A DNA stretch of 64,000 nucleotides from Pontibacter deserti (GTDB taxonomy: Bacteria; Bacteroidota; Bacteroidia; Cytophagales; Hymenobacteraceae), in assembly GCF_023630255.1 (NCBI RefSeq), contig NZ_JALPRS010000001.1, positions 434,001-498,000 of the forward strand, written 5' to 3'. The notes beneath the pieces are model-generated. The model was not told the DNA's origin, made no database searches, and saw nothing but the letters and a program-made list of their open reading frames with translations. The position numbers and the translations under genes were made by a program. Below are positions 26,730 to 36,063 of this stretch, one piece after another. The first letter of the stretch is position 1, and the number at the start of each line of letters is the position of its first letter.

Positions 26730-26966
26730 ATGCAAACTCAAAATGCTACAGAACAATCCTTACCTGATGAACCATCAGGCTTATGGAATTATGAGCACAT
26801 GTCAGTTGATTTTGATGAGAAGCAGAATCGAAAAGCTTACTGGAAGATAAGAAATGACCCCAATAACTTAAATTTTACTGATGAAGAGGTAAAGAACTTA
26901 GTCGCATGGATAAAGCACATGAGTAAACTTGCTCTGGAACTATGGAAACGGATTGATAGTAAGTAA
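26730..26966 (+). CDS. Small acidic hypothetical protein, 78 aa
   Basis: An ATG-started frame of 78 residues with a flexible N-terminus (MQTQNATEQSLPDEPSG) and a helical rest (LNFTDEEVKNLVAWIKHMSKLALELWKRIDSK). There is no signal or membrane segment. No family is recognised. It lies 17 bases before the broken HTH-like gene and is probably co-transcribed with it. The amphipathic C-terminal helix could form a small bundle or bind a partner. Confidence 0.5.
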   Translation: MQTQNATEQSLPDEPSGLWNYEHMSVDFDEKQNRKAYWKIRNDPNNLNFTDEEVKNLVAWIKHMSKLALELWKRIDSK

Positions 26967-26983
26967 GATAAATTAAGAGAAAG

Positions 26984-27498
26984 ATGAAGGTAGGGGGAAG
27001 ATTATCATCTAAGCAAATGCTTTTGGATATAGGTGCTATGCGGAAATATGCACTAAAGCTCTTGGAAGAGAACAAGCCATATACGCATCTACTAAAAGAA
27101 ATTTTGATAGATGATTATTATTATGTAGAAAGTAAGCCGTTGCCTTCTATTAAAGAATTAGTTCAGCGAAGTGTTTAAAGTATAATAAAGTCCGGGATTA
27201 TATTTTAAAGTTTTATACCGATCTAGTTTTAGATCATGATTCCAGACTAACTCTTTCTTTTCAGAAAGTTAGCTATGTGTTTTACATCAGAGAATTTTGG
27301 GGAAATGAGTCACCCCATGTGAAAGTAGACTATATGCCGGTAGTACCTAGGATAGGAGAAGATATTGAGCTATCGTTTTTTAAAGCACATTTAAACATTG
27401 CCCACTTCCATGTCGAGCAAGTTCAACCTGACTTTGATCAGGATAGTCAAACTATCTACATTTGGCTAAAGCCTGGCTTAAAGTATGTAAGCTACTGA
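26984..27498 (+). pseudogene. HTH-like protein gene interrupted by a frameshift
   Basis: Two frames fit together as one protein. The first (26984-27178) encodes 64 residues ending PLPSIKELVQRSV, then stops at TAA 27176-27178. A second frame, open from 27154 to 27498, has no ATG in its first third and reads KYNKVRDYILKFYTDLVLDH right after the stop. Joined, the text SIKELVQRS-KYNKVRDYILKFY is a typical helix-turn-helix, followed by a beta-rich domain (FYIREFWGN, IYIWLKPGLKYV). A -1 shift at the GTTTAA would restore a protein of about 170 residues. It may be a true pseudogene, a sequencing error, or recoding; a separate short protein from the GTG at 27277 (73 aa) is a weaker option. Confidence 0.65.
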
Positions 27499-27599
27499 AA
27501 GTTGAAAGATGAGCATAACGGCTAATCTATTAAGCTCAACTTCCTCTATTCGTTTGTTTCAACAGAAATTAGATGAAATGAATACCGATTGCAAATGCC

Positions 27600-29984
27600 T
27601 TAATTCATACTTAAAGGATTTCCTGCAGCAATCAAATCTGTAATTAGTTGACCGGATTGGCCTGACCAAAATTCTTTATCACACACTATTATTAGCTGCT
27701 TCTGAGCTCTACTAACGGCTGTGTTCACTAAGTTGAGCCCTTTCGATATAGGTTTTTTGGAATCAACGAACCACATATCATTTGTATCAACCACACTTAG
27801 AATAACAGTATGCCATTCCTTTCCTTGTGATCCATGTACCGTTGATAACTTGAGATCGTTTCGTTGTTGAGGCAAGCGCTGACCTAAAAGCTTTAACTGC
27901 TTAGAGTAAGGTGTAAGAATTACGAAGTTCTCTTCCTGAGCCTTCACCAGTTGACTCACGATTTGTGTAATTGCCTCCACCTCATTTTTGCTGGTTCTGC
28001 TTTTAAAAGCATCGACCTTTTTGGCATCCACAAAAAGGATTTGTGTATCTCCTTGATCCACAGAGGATGTGAAAGAGTCGGCATAAACGTGATGTGCTAA
28101 AACTTTTGCTAGAGATCTGCCAAAACGAAAAGTCTCACTAAGCTGAGAGCGTTCCATGGCAGAGCAACTGAGATCTTTGTTATCAAAATAGTCAAGTAAT
28201 GCCTGATCCTTACTTTGTAGAAACAAAGATTCTACAAAAATGGCTGATTGAGCCCAAATAAAGACATTCTTATAATCAGGATTCTTTTCAATGTCACTGT
28301 CATTGATCTCACAAACAGGAGGCAGCTGTTTATGGTCACCTAAGAAGGTAATTGGTACTTTATTATGAAATAGCGTTAGTGCCTTGATAACATTCGCATA
28401 CCCAGCCTCATCCAGAAAGATATGTGACACGTCTAGCTTTTTATCATGAAAATTTCCGATATAGCTATCCAGGGTACATGCAATTACTTTTACCTCCTTT
28501 AATCTTTGTTCAGTAGAGAATGCTGCAATCTTTTCACGCTCATTGTTAAGTCTAGCTAAAGTACTGTTGATTTGATCCTCAGAATAATGTTGGTAATCAG
28601 ATAAAAATTGGCTATCAACTTCTACTTGTTTCAGCTCCTCTTCCAAAGCTTCTTCAAATTGGTCTTTAACAGCTATGTAATTATTTTCATTTACATGGCT
28701 TGCCACTGCTAATAGATTTATCTGCTTCTCTAACTTTTCAAAAATGATTTCTTTTAGCTCAGTTATACTTTCCTCTACACCTTTTAATTCATTGGTGTAT
28801 TGGTTAATAGCCTGTAGCTGTGGCTGTAATGAATCCTTTAAAGAAATCAGAGTACTTATAGCCTGTTGTGTTCTAACCTCAGCTCGTTCTAACTTTTGCT
28901 CTGTTGTGGTAGGTCCTGAGGAGAAAAACTTGTAAAGCTTATTTGTAAATGAATTTACAGAGGCTTTAAGGGCTATTCTTTCTTTATCTACTTTGCTTAA
29001 TGTTTCTTCTTGTCTGTGTATAGCTATCTCAATAGATTTGCGTTTTAGAGTAGCGTTTTCGAAATTACTTTGTGACTTCTGCTTTTTGTTTTTGTATTTT
29101 TTGAACTTGTTGAAGAGGGGTAAGCTTTCTTTTGCTTTTTCAAGTGCTTGTCTGTTTTGCTCATATGCAATTACCCTTTCAAATAAGCTTATCTGATTGT
29201 CAATTTCTTCTAGCTTTTTTTGTACTCCCTTCTGTTCACATACATCAGGATAATCTTCAGCAAAATTTTTTGAAGGTGTTCCAAGCCTCAGAACTTGCGT
29301 TCTCTCTACCTTAGCTTTGTCCAACATTTTAATTACGCCTCTTAGAACCTGCTCAAGAGCATTATTGGTAGGTGCTAATATGGCAACTCGTTTATTATTT
29401 AAAATATAGTGCAGAATTGCGTAGGAGAGTACGAATTGAGTTTTACCGGTGCCTGGCGCTCCCCAAATATAGGAGAAAGGGTTATGAAAGATATTGGACA
29501 GAGCTGCTTTTTGGTTTTGTGATGGCTCTAATCCTGGCAAAAACTTGATTTGATTGGAGCTATTTTTTAATACTGAAGCCTTTTGTGGCAAACCGATACC
29601 ATTCCCATTTTTTTCATACCAAACCTTAACCCTTCGGACTAAAAATTTTAAATCAGACACTACAAATAGATCACCTGCTTTTATAAATCTAAAAACAGTC
29701 TGAAGCTCTTTATTAGGCTTGACTAGAAGAAGGTTTTTGTCAGAGTTATACTCTACTACTTTTACTTGAGTTGTATCAAATAAATTGGCTTTGACTTTAA
29801 AAAAAATGGATTCTGTATCGAATAACTTTGCCGAAAGCCTAAGCTTAATGTACAAATCCTTTTTAGAATTTATTTCCAGATCAAAGACACTTACTTCCTG
29901 AACCCCTTTTTTATGTAGTTCTAGGTACTTTAAATACTTATCAGCACTATCAATACAAGTATTTCTTATCTCCTCTACTTCCAT
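27600..29984 (-). CDS. SF1 (Upf1/Dna2-like) helicase with coiled-coil insertion
   Basis: The protein (794 aa) has all SF1B motor motifs: Q-motif region near GLEPSQNQ, Walker A GAPGTGKT (175-182), motif II FLDEAGYAN, motif III FLGDHKQLPPV, motif V STVHGSQGKEWHTV and motif VI NTAVSRAQKQL near the C-terminus. Between motifs Ia and II lies a long charged stretch of about 230 residues (roughly 255-490) with heptad-like leucines, a likely coiled coil. The N-terminal 150 residues form an unassigned beta-rich domain, perhaps for nucleic acid or partner binding. The layout resembles the helicases of several anti-phage systems, but no nuclease domain is seen in the protein itself. Confidence 0.85.
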   Translation of the reverse strand: MEVEEIRNTCIDSADKYLKYLELHKKGVQEVSVFDLEINSKKDLYIKLRLSAKLFDTESIFFKVKANLFDTTQVKVVEYNSDKNLLLVKPNKELQTVFRFIKAGDLFVVSDLKFLVRRVKVWYEKNGNGIGLPQKASVLKNSSNQIKFLPGLEPSQNQKAALSNIFHNPFSYIWGAPGTGKTQFVLSYAILHYILNNKRVAILAPTNNALEQVLRGVIKMLDKAKVERTQVLRLGTPSKNFAEDYPDVCEQKGVQKKLEEIDNQISLFERVIAYEQNRQALEKAKESLPLFNKFKKYKNKKQKSQSNFENATLKRKSIEIAIHRQEETLSKVDKERIALKASVNSFTNKLYKFFSSGPTTTEQKLERAEVRTQQAISTLISLKDSLQPQLQAINQYTNELKGVEESITELKEIIFEKLEKQINLLAVASHVNENNYIAVKDQFEEALEEELKQVEVDSQFLSDYQHYSEDQINSTLARLNNEREKIAAFSTEQRLKEVKVIACTLDSYIGNFHDKKLDVSHIFLDEAGYANVIKALTLFHNKVPITFLGDHKQLPPVCEINDSDIEKNPDYKNVFIWAQSAIFVESLFLQSKDQALLDYFDNKDLSCSAMERSQLSETFRFGRSLAKVLAHHVYADSFTSSVDQGDTQILFVDAKKVDAFKSRTSKNEVEAITQIVSQLVKAQEENFVILTPYSKQLKLLGQRLPQQRNDLKLSTVHGSQGKEWHTVILSVVDTNDMWFVDSKKPISKGLNLVNTAVSRAQKQLIIVCDKEFWSGQSGQLITDLIAAGNPLSMN

Positions 29985-30591
29985 CTTCCAACCTTAAATA
30001 AAATGTCAATAGTCAGGCAGAAGTATTACCTAAACTCCAGCCTTACATTATTGTTATCTCAAATTTATGCTATTTTTTATTGTCTTTAAAAGAAAGGTTG
30101 GGAATAGCTTTTATTTTTTTTGAGTTTAATGGTTTAAAGGTGATTCAACAGTAGCTTTACAGCTAGGTAATAATAAAGTAGTAGCACTGAAATATCAGAA
30201 GATTATAATAGTAATGTCATAGCTTCTTACTATAATGAACGCAGAGTTTAACAAAGAAATGTACTAATATATCTGGATAGCTTATGGCTAGCTTAGAGTG
30301 GTTCTACATGTTTTATTTAATTTTTTACTCCTTAGATAACTAAACGTGATTGTCCTGTAATATTTATAAACAGAGAACATAGTTAGTAAGGATAGCACTA
30401 GGGAAGAAGGTGTAATAGATTCTGTTGATAAATTATTATTGACTGCTTCTTTGAGACCAGCTATTGGTAGTTAGTATCTTTTTCTTTGCTGAAGATTAAA
30501 AAAATATTTGCATTCAATCATAACAAATCAACATATAATATATCATATGTTATGAGAAGTTGCTAGATTTGAGTTATTAATTTGATAAAAT
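29985..30591. other. Intergenic stretch, AT-rich, no gene seen
   Basis: These 607 bases lie between the helicase gene (minus) and the secreted-protein gene (plus), so both promoters should be inside. The sequence is strongly AT-rich with many stops in all frames I followed. No RNA gene, repeat array or transposon end was recognised. Confidence 0.5.
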
Positions 30592-31731
30592 ATGAAAGCA
30601 ACTTTTACAATTATTTCATTTCTGTTGATCATCCCCAAAGTGCTACTTGCACAGTTAAGTCCAGTAGAAGTAGCTGATTTATCAGTTAAAGTTCCTGGCC
30701 TAGAGACTACGGAATTATATTACGGTTTTGAAGAGGGAGATGAGTTGAAATTCAACTACCAAGACTTTAGTAAAAAAAGTATAAAGCAGATTGAAATTGT
30801 AGAGTATCCTTCAAATGTGAAATACTCTGGCTATGAAGTTAAAGAGTTGACCAAGACCATAAAGATAAACAAAAGGGGGATTTACATCTTTAGGTTTATC
30901 AATTCAGCTTTAGGTCAGCGTGTTGGCTCAGTAAAAATTAGTAGAGTTCCTGTAAATGATAAAGCTCTGGGGTTCAATCCAAATATCAATTGGAAAGAAG
31001 TAGCTGATACCACTTATGCTATTGTCAAAAAGAAAGAACTTGTTGGACAGGATACTACTTATAAGATGGTCAATGTAAGAGAACTTGTAAATACAGAGAC
31101 TCTAGTTGAGGAACTTTTTAACAAAAAAGAACAGGTGGCTGCTCAGATGACCATGGGTAAAGCAAGCGAATCACTTCTTACAATTACAATGCCTCGGAAT
31201 TATAATACTGAGCTTGAATCTCGTGAAGTAGTTGCTTGGGCATATTGGATAGGAGTAGGTCAAGAAGGCCATAATGCATTCGAAGCTAATAAGGCTAAAT
31301 ATATGAAAGCACTTGGTGGTGTGGCTAATGCTACAGGTAATCCGTTAATTGGGCTAGCACTTAACCAGTTCGCTTTCCTACCCACAGGTAATGCAGGAAG
31401 TAATGTTGCTTATTACTTTTTCCAAGATCAAGCAAATGCTGAAATGTTTTGGCACAACCATGATGCTAAGGGTTGGCGATTTTTTGATCAAGGCAATGGG
31501 GTTTCGGGATATGGCAGAAAAGAAGCTCCCTTGCAAGGCACATTTTACCTTGGGCTCCATAATGACAATGTATACAACGATATAAATGTTGATGTGAAGT
31601 TTGTTGCAGTAGTACAGAAAAAGACATACCAAACTAAGCAAATAAAGCAGCCAATAGTAACACCAAGATATGAGGAGAAGGTATACAAACAACCAAATGT
31701 GAGTATTAAGAAAGTGCCGACACATTCCTAA
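30592..31731 (+). CDS. Secreted hypothetical protein, 379 aa
   Basis: The N-terminus MKATFTIISFLLIIPKVLLAQ is a Sec signal with cleavage likely after LLA or AQ. The mature protein starts with a beta-rich region (FEEGDELKFNYQDF, GIYIFRFINSA) that resembles a small sandwich domain. It continues through an EL-V-rich helical link (KKELVGQDTTYKMVNVRELVN) and a second domain with YWIGVGQEGHNAFEANKAKY and GTFYLGLHNDN. The tail is basic and Q/P-rich (KTYQTKQIKQPIVTPRYEEKVYKQ). No enzyme motif is seen. It is followed by a very strong hairpin. The family is not recognised; a surface or periplasmic role is inferred from the signal. Confidence 0.7.
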   Translation: MKATFTIISFLLIIPKVLLAQLSPVEVADLSVKVPGLETTELYYGFEEGDELKFNYQDFSKKSIKQIEIVEYPSNVKYSGYEVKELTKTIKINKRGIYIFRFINSALGQRVGSVKISRVPVNDKALGFNPNINWKEVADTTYAIVKKKELVGQDTTYKMVNVRELVNTETLVEELFNKKEQVAAQMTMGKASESLLTITMPRNYNTELESREVVAWAYWIGVGQEGHNAFEANKAKYMKALGGVANATGNPLIGLALNQFAFLPTGNAGSNVAYYFFQDQANAEMFWHNHDAKGWRFFDQGNGVSGYGRKEAPLQGTFYLGLHNDNVYNDINVDVKFVAVVQKKTYQTKQIKQPIVTPRYEEKVYKQPNVSIKKVPTHS

Positions 31732-31753
31732 CTTATGTAATAAGTTAATACTT

Positions 31754-31803
31754 CCTATAACTAATAATCCCTCTACCACAATAGAGGGATTATTAGTTAT
31801 AGG
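31754..31803. terminator. 22-bp perfect hairpin after the secreted-protein gene
   Basis: The arms at 31754-31775 and 31782-31803 are perfectly complementary over 22 bases (begin CCTATAACTAATAATCC) around a 6-base loop. No T-tract follows, so it may be a bidirectional barrier or an mRNA 3'-end stabiliser rather than a classical intrinsic terminator. Confidence 0.65.
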
Positions 31804-31929
31804 ACATTCTTTTCGTGCGAAATGAAAAGCATAATAAGTATGCTCTTCATTTATTTAAGTCATAGTTCGAAAAGGATAAGAGTAACAGCCTATAAAAACA
31901 ATTTTGTTACTTTTCTGTTACTCTAGAAA

Positions 31930-31967
31930 CAAAAAACCCGCTTATTTATCGAAATAAGCGGGTTTTT
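31930..31967. terminator. Intrinsic terminator downstream of tRNA-Glu
   Basis: The stem AACCCGCTTATTT / AAATAAGCGGGTT is flanked by A-runs on one side and T-runs on the other, so it can work in both directions. It sits 14 bases beyond the 3' end of the tRNA gene, which is read leftward. Confidence 0.85.
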
Positions 31968-31980
31968 AAGCTTTACTAAG

Positions 31981-32052
31981 TAGTCCGTAGGGGAATCGAA
32001 CCCCTGTTGCCAGAATGAAAATCTGAAGTCCTAACCCCTAGACGAACGGACC
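31981..32052 (-). tRNA. tRNA-Glu (anticodon TTC)
   Basis: Read on the minus strand, the 72 bases fold as a tRNA: acceptor GGTCCGT paired with ACGGACT, D arm, anticodon stem TCAGA/TCTGG around the loop TTTTCAT with anticodon TTC, and the T arm GGGGTTCGATTCCCC. The discriminator is A and CCA is not encoded. The 3' end points toward the accessory region. Confidence 0.93.
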
Positions 32053-32227
32053 GTTATGTATTTTGTGTCACTCATTCCTGATTGACGATGCAAATATAGG
32101 CTACAAAAATGTTTTGCAAAACATTTAGCTCAAAAAAAAACGAAACAAAGTGTAAAGTATTCGTATTCAGGGGAGAAAAAAATATTGGTTTTCCTTTTAG
32201 CGAATACGTAACTTCGCACCACATTAA

Positions 32228-33250
<1,023 letters not shown>

Positions 33251-33270
33251 TTCTGTAAAATTTTTAGTAA

Positions 33271-33305
33271 ACGGAAGCCCGCCAACAGGTGGGCTTCCGT
33301 TTTTT
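33271..33305 (+). terminator. Intrinsic terminator of gapA
   Basis: The hairpin ACGGAAGCCC / GGGCTTCCGT with a 10-base loop is followed directly by a T-run. It ends 20 bases after the gapA stop. Confidence 0.92.
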
Positions 33306-33427
33306 ATATGCGTATATGTACAGATGATAGAAATAAATTATTAAATTGATATATATCATACTTTAGCCAGTTAACCAGGTATACCTTTGAGATCAATAAA
33401 TCCTTTAAACCACTAACTACAAACACC

Positions 33428-34270
33428 ATGAGACGCATACTTGTACCTACAGACTTTTCGGAACAGGCACAATACGCTTTTGAAGTTGCTGTAAATATTG
33501 CCCGTAGAACCGGAGCTGCCATTAAGCTGCTGCATGTAATTGATATGCCGCGCTCAATCGGTTTTAGTGCTACCGGTGATGTAACTTACCACGATAATAT
33601 GGAGCAATTATACATAGTGCGCCTGCTGGAAAGTACAAAAAGCAGAATGTCCCTACTACTGAACAAGGTTAACCATAGTGGTGTGGAAGTGGTGCAGGAG
33701 GTTGATGTAGATAGTATTGTTGGTAAGATTAAGCGTGTAGTGGCGGATGATAAGGTTGATCTGATTGTAATGGGATCGAAGGGTTCTAGTGGCATGGATG
33801 AATTCCTCATCGGGTCTAATACAGAAAAGGTAGTGCGCACGGCAAATTGTCCGGTGCTAACTATAAAGAGACACCAGCCTGACTTTGAAATAAAAGAGAT
33901 AGTTCTTGCTTCTGATTTCAGGCGGGAAGTTGGTAAAGCCATGGATTCTTTTAAGTTCTTTCAACAGCTTTTTGATGCCCGGGTACACTTGGTATACATC
34001 AATACACCAGGCGCATTTGAGTCAAGTACAAACCTGCGCAGCAAACTGGCTCATGCCGCCGAAAAGTACGACCTGCGTAACTATACCATAAATGTGTATA
34101 ACGATACCATAGAAGAAGATGGCATACTGCATTTTGCTGAGGATATCAATGCCGATATGATTATGATGGCTACGCATGGGCGTACAGGCCTTTCTCACCT
34201 GTTGAGCGGAAGTATAGCCGAGGACCTGGTTAACCATACCAGCCGACCGGTGCTGACGTATCACATTTAA
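33428..34270 (+). CDS. Tandem universal stress protein (UspA family)
   Basis: Two Usp domains are joined in one chain of 280 residues. The first starts MRRILVPTDFSEQAQYAFEVA and has the ATP-loop GSKGSSGMDEFLIGSNTEKV near 115-134. The second starts IKEIVLASDFRREVGKAM and has THGRTGLSHLLSGSIAEDLV near the C-terminus. Both G-x2-G-x9-G-S/T patterns look intact, so both halves can bind ATP. Tandem Usp proteins act as cytosolic stress responders. It is a single-gene unit ended by the hairpin at 34288. Confidence 0.92.
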   Translation: MRRILVPTDFSEQAQYAFEVAVNIARRTGAAIKLLHVIDMPRSIGFSATGDVTYHDNMEQLYIVRLLESTKSRMSLLLNKVNHSGVEVVQEVDVDSIVGKIKRVVADDKVDLIVMGSKGSSGMDEFLIGSNTEKVVRTANCPVLTIKRHQPDFEIKEIVLASDFRREVGKAMDSFKFFQQLFDARVHLVYINTPGAFESSTNLRSKLAHAAEKYDLRNYTINVYNDTIEEDGILHFAEDINADMIMMATHGRTGLSHLLSGSIAEDLVNHTSRPVLTYHI

Positions 34271-34287
34271 ACTATAGTTTTATACTC

Positions 34288-34323
34288 AAAAGCCCGGTTA
34301 TACTTGTATGGCCGGGCTTTTTG
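34288..34323 (+). terminator. Intrinsic terminator of the usp gene
   Basis: The stem AGCCCGG / CCGGGCT with flanking A- and T-runs lies 18 bases after the stop. Confidence 0.85.
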
Positions 34324-34369
34324 TTTACAGCAGTAAAGGTTACTTTTGTACTTATACTTACTATACAGC

Positions 34370-35263
34370 ATGAGTACACGTCCGCGCATTCGGTTTATCA
34401 TTAATCCTGTTTCCGGTACCAGGAGCAAGGTTGATGTAGCCGCCCGTATTAAACTATACTTAGATCACGGCAAACTCGACCATGATATAGTTTATACTGA
34501 TTATGCCGGACATGCTACGGAGCTTGCTGCAACTGCTGCTGCCAGCAATTACACAGCTGTAGTGGCTGTGGGGGGAGATGGTACTGTAAACGAAGTTGCA
34601 CGGGGACTGCTACACACAAATACAGCTTTAGGTATACTTCCAAAAGGCTCGGGTAATGGTTTGGCAAGGCACCTGCAACTACCCCTGAACCTGAATAATG
34701 CCATTAAAGTGCTGAACACAGGAGAAATATCGGTAATAGACAGTGGTACGATCAATGATATTCCCTTTTTCACCACAGCAGGTATAGGTTTTGATGCGTA
34801 TATCAGTTCAGTGTTTGCTGGTAATAAGCGCCGTGGATTAAAAACATATGTGGAGTTGGTGCTAAAAGAAGTACGCACTTATAAACACCTGCCTGTTAAA
34901 GTATGGCTTAATGAGCTTGAAATGCAAACAGATTGTTTTGTGATGGCTTTTGCCAATGCTGCCCAGTATGGTAACAACGCATACATTGCACCACTTGCCG
35001 ATATACGGGATGGTTTATTGGATGTATGCCTGGTGCGCCAACTGGATTTTATTAAAGCTATTAACCTAAGCTACTGCATGCTGACAAAACAACTGGCAAA
35101 TGTGCAGAGCGCAGAATATTTTAAAACGAAACATATAAGGGTCGAAACAGAAGAACCAATGATGTTTCATGCAGACGGAGAGTTTAAAGGCAAAACCAGC
35201 CACTTTGAAGTTAACCTGAAACCGGAGTCGTTAAAGGTGCTGATACCTAAGGGCAAAGTATAA
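34370..35263 (+). CDS. Diacylglycerol kinase-type lipid kinase (YegS/BmrU family)
   Basis: The start MSTRPRIRFIINPVSG at 34370 is preferred to a further upstream frame start. The 297-residue protein has the NPVSGTRSK entry, GGDGTVNEVARGL (ATP-binding GGDGT) and KGSGNGLARHL. Its later beta-rich domain has FMVQFHADGE-like text (MMFHADGEFKG). Family members phosphorylate diacylglycerol, sphingosine-type or related lipids at the membrane surface. It is 17 bases before the yciH-like gene, so the two may share a transcript. The exact lipid is unknown. Confidence 0.9.
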   Translation: MSTRPRIRFIINPVSGTRSKVDVAARIKLYLDHGKLDHDIVYTDYAGHATELAATAAASNYTAVVAVGGDGTVNEVARGLLHTNTALGILPKGSGNGLARHLQLPLNLNNAIKVLNTGEISVIDSGTINDIPFFTTAGIGFDAYISSVFAGNKRRGLKTYVELVLKEVRTYKHLPVKVWLNELEMQTDCFVMAFANAAQYGNNAYIAPLADIRDGLLDVCLVRQLDFIKAINLSYCMLTKQLANVQSAEYFKTKHIRVETEEPMMFHADGEFKGKTSHFEVNLKPESLKVLIPKGKV

Positions 35264-35280
35264 GTATAGACTAAGAAACC

Positions 35281-35628
35281 ATGAGTGATAAAAATAAGAA
35301 AGGCCGCCAGGGAGTAGTATATTCTACAAATTCCGATTTCAACTATCAGTACGAGCAGGAGCATGAAGCAGAAACGCTCCCGCCACAGCAGCAAAACCTG
35401 AAAGTGATGCTGGATAAGAAGTCGCGTGGTGGTAAGCAGGTAACCTTAGTAGAAGGCTTTGTTGGCTCAGACGATGATCTGAAAGAACTAGGAAAAATGC
35501 TGAAGAATAAATGTGGCGTAGGCGGATCCGCTAAAGACGGTGAGATCCTAATCCAGGGTGATTTCAGGGATAAAGTGTTGCAAACCTTGCAAGCAGCAGG
35601 CTATAAGGCAAAGAGAGTAGGTGGGTGA
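35281..35628 (+). CDS. yciH: SUI1/eIF1-family translation factor (YciH-like)
   Basis: The protein (115 aa) has a variable N-terminus (about 45 residues) followed by the SUI1 domain: [33 protein letters not shown] and [27 protein letters not shown]. The basic loop RGGK and the GxGG turn are typical. In bacteria such proteins affect start-site choice on the ribosome, by analogy to eIF1, though the role is minor or conditional. It overlaps the next small membrane gene by 4 bases. Confidence 0.93.
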   Translation: MSDKNKKGRQGVVYSTNSDFNYQYEQEHEAETLPPQQQNLKVMLDKKSRGGKQVTLVEGFVGSDDDLKELGKMLKNKCGVGGSAKDGEILIQGDFRDKVLQTLQAAGYKAKRVGG

Positions 35629-35873
35629 TTGGAGTGATAGTTTTTGAATACTTGTACTATAGAATGTTTAAAGCATATAAGGCTAAAAATGATTCTCCAG
35701 CTATTAGAACTTATATGTACATTGCTTTCCTTCAGTTCAGTCTAATTGCATTAGTCTTTATTTATCTTGAAGGTTCCTTGAAAAGAGCAGGGGTTATAGA
35801 TAAAAAGCTCTCAGTGAGTTACCTAATTATAGCGGGTATTTTAGCCTTATTTTATACTTATCTACGTTATTAA
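35625..35873 (+). CDS. Small two-helix membrane protein, 82 aa
   Basis: A GTG start at 35625 overlaps the yciH-like stop by 4 bases, and the text [19 protein letters not shown] that follows reads as genuine membrane-protein start. Two membrane helices are seen: [20 protein letters not shown] (about 29-48) and [17 protein letters not shown] (about 64-80). An ATG at 35664 is an alternative start. The family is not recognised, but similar small proteins are common in Bacteroidota. It is probably cotranscribed with the next tiny gene. Confidence 0.65.
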   Translation: MIGVIVFEYLYYRMFKAYKAKNDSPAIRTYMYIAFLQFSLIALVFIYLEGSLKRAGVIDKKLSVSYLIIAGILALFYTYLRY

Positions 35874-35909
35874 AGAAAGGATTATAGTTACTATACCAAC
35901 AAGTTTGGA

Positions 35910-36053
35910 ATGCTTAACAAGCTAAACAATTTCTTGAGAATATGGATGTTTATAGTTCTTCCGTTTCTCCTCTTTTTCGGAGGAATCTACATATATATTC
36001 TTCTTTTCGGAGGAACAATTTTAGGAGAATTACTACAAGGCTATCTTAATTAA
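35910..36053 (+). CDS. Very small membrane protein, 47 aa
   Basis: A 48-codon frame begins with ATG at 35910 and ends TAA at 36051-36053. It is one amphipathic start (MLNKLNNFLRIW) and a single hydrophobic helix (MFIVLPFLLFFGGIYIYILL). LFFGG and LFGG repeat inside it (codons CTTTTTCGGAGG and CTTTTCGGAGG), which suggests a small in-gene duplication. It lies 36 bases after another small membrane gene on the same strand and converges on kdsB. It is short, so coding is likely but not certain. Confidence 0.5.
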   Translation: MLNKLNNFLRIWMFIVLPFLLFFGGIYIYILLFGGTILGELLQGYLN

Positions 36054-36063
36054 TTATTCTTCT

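Noticed and set aside
27277-27498. A separate 73-residue gene from a GTG start
   Set aside because: Coding-like text continues far upstream of the GTG in the same frame, so it is better seen as the second part of a frameshifted gene.
1-31900. Integrase, transposase or insertion-sequence ends in the accessory part
   Set aside because: None of the genes has recombinase or DDE-transposase motifs, and no paired terminal repeats with target duplications were found. The island may be flanked by them outside the window.
31981-32052. A second copy of the tRNA-Glu 3' end as an attachment repeat within the accessory region
   Set aside because: I looked for the GGGAATCGAACCCC block elsewhere in 1-31,900 and did not see it.
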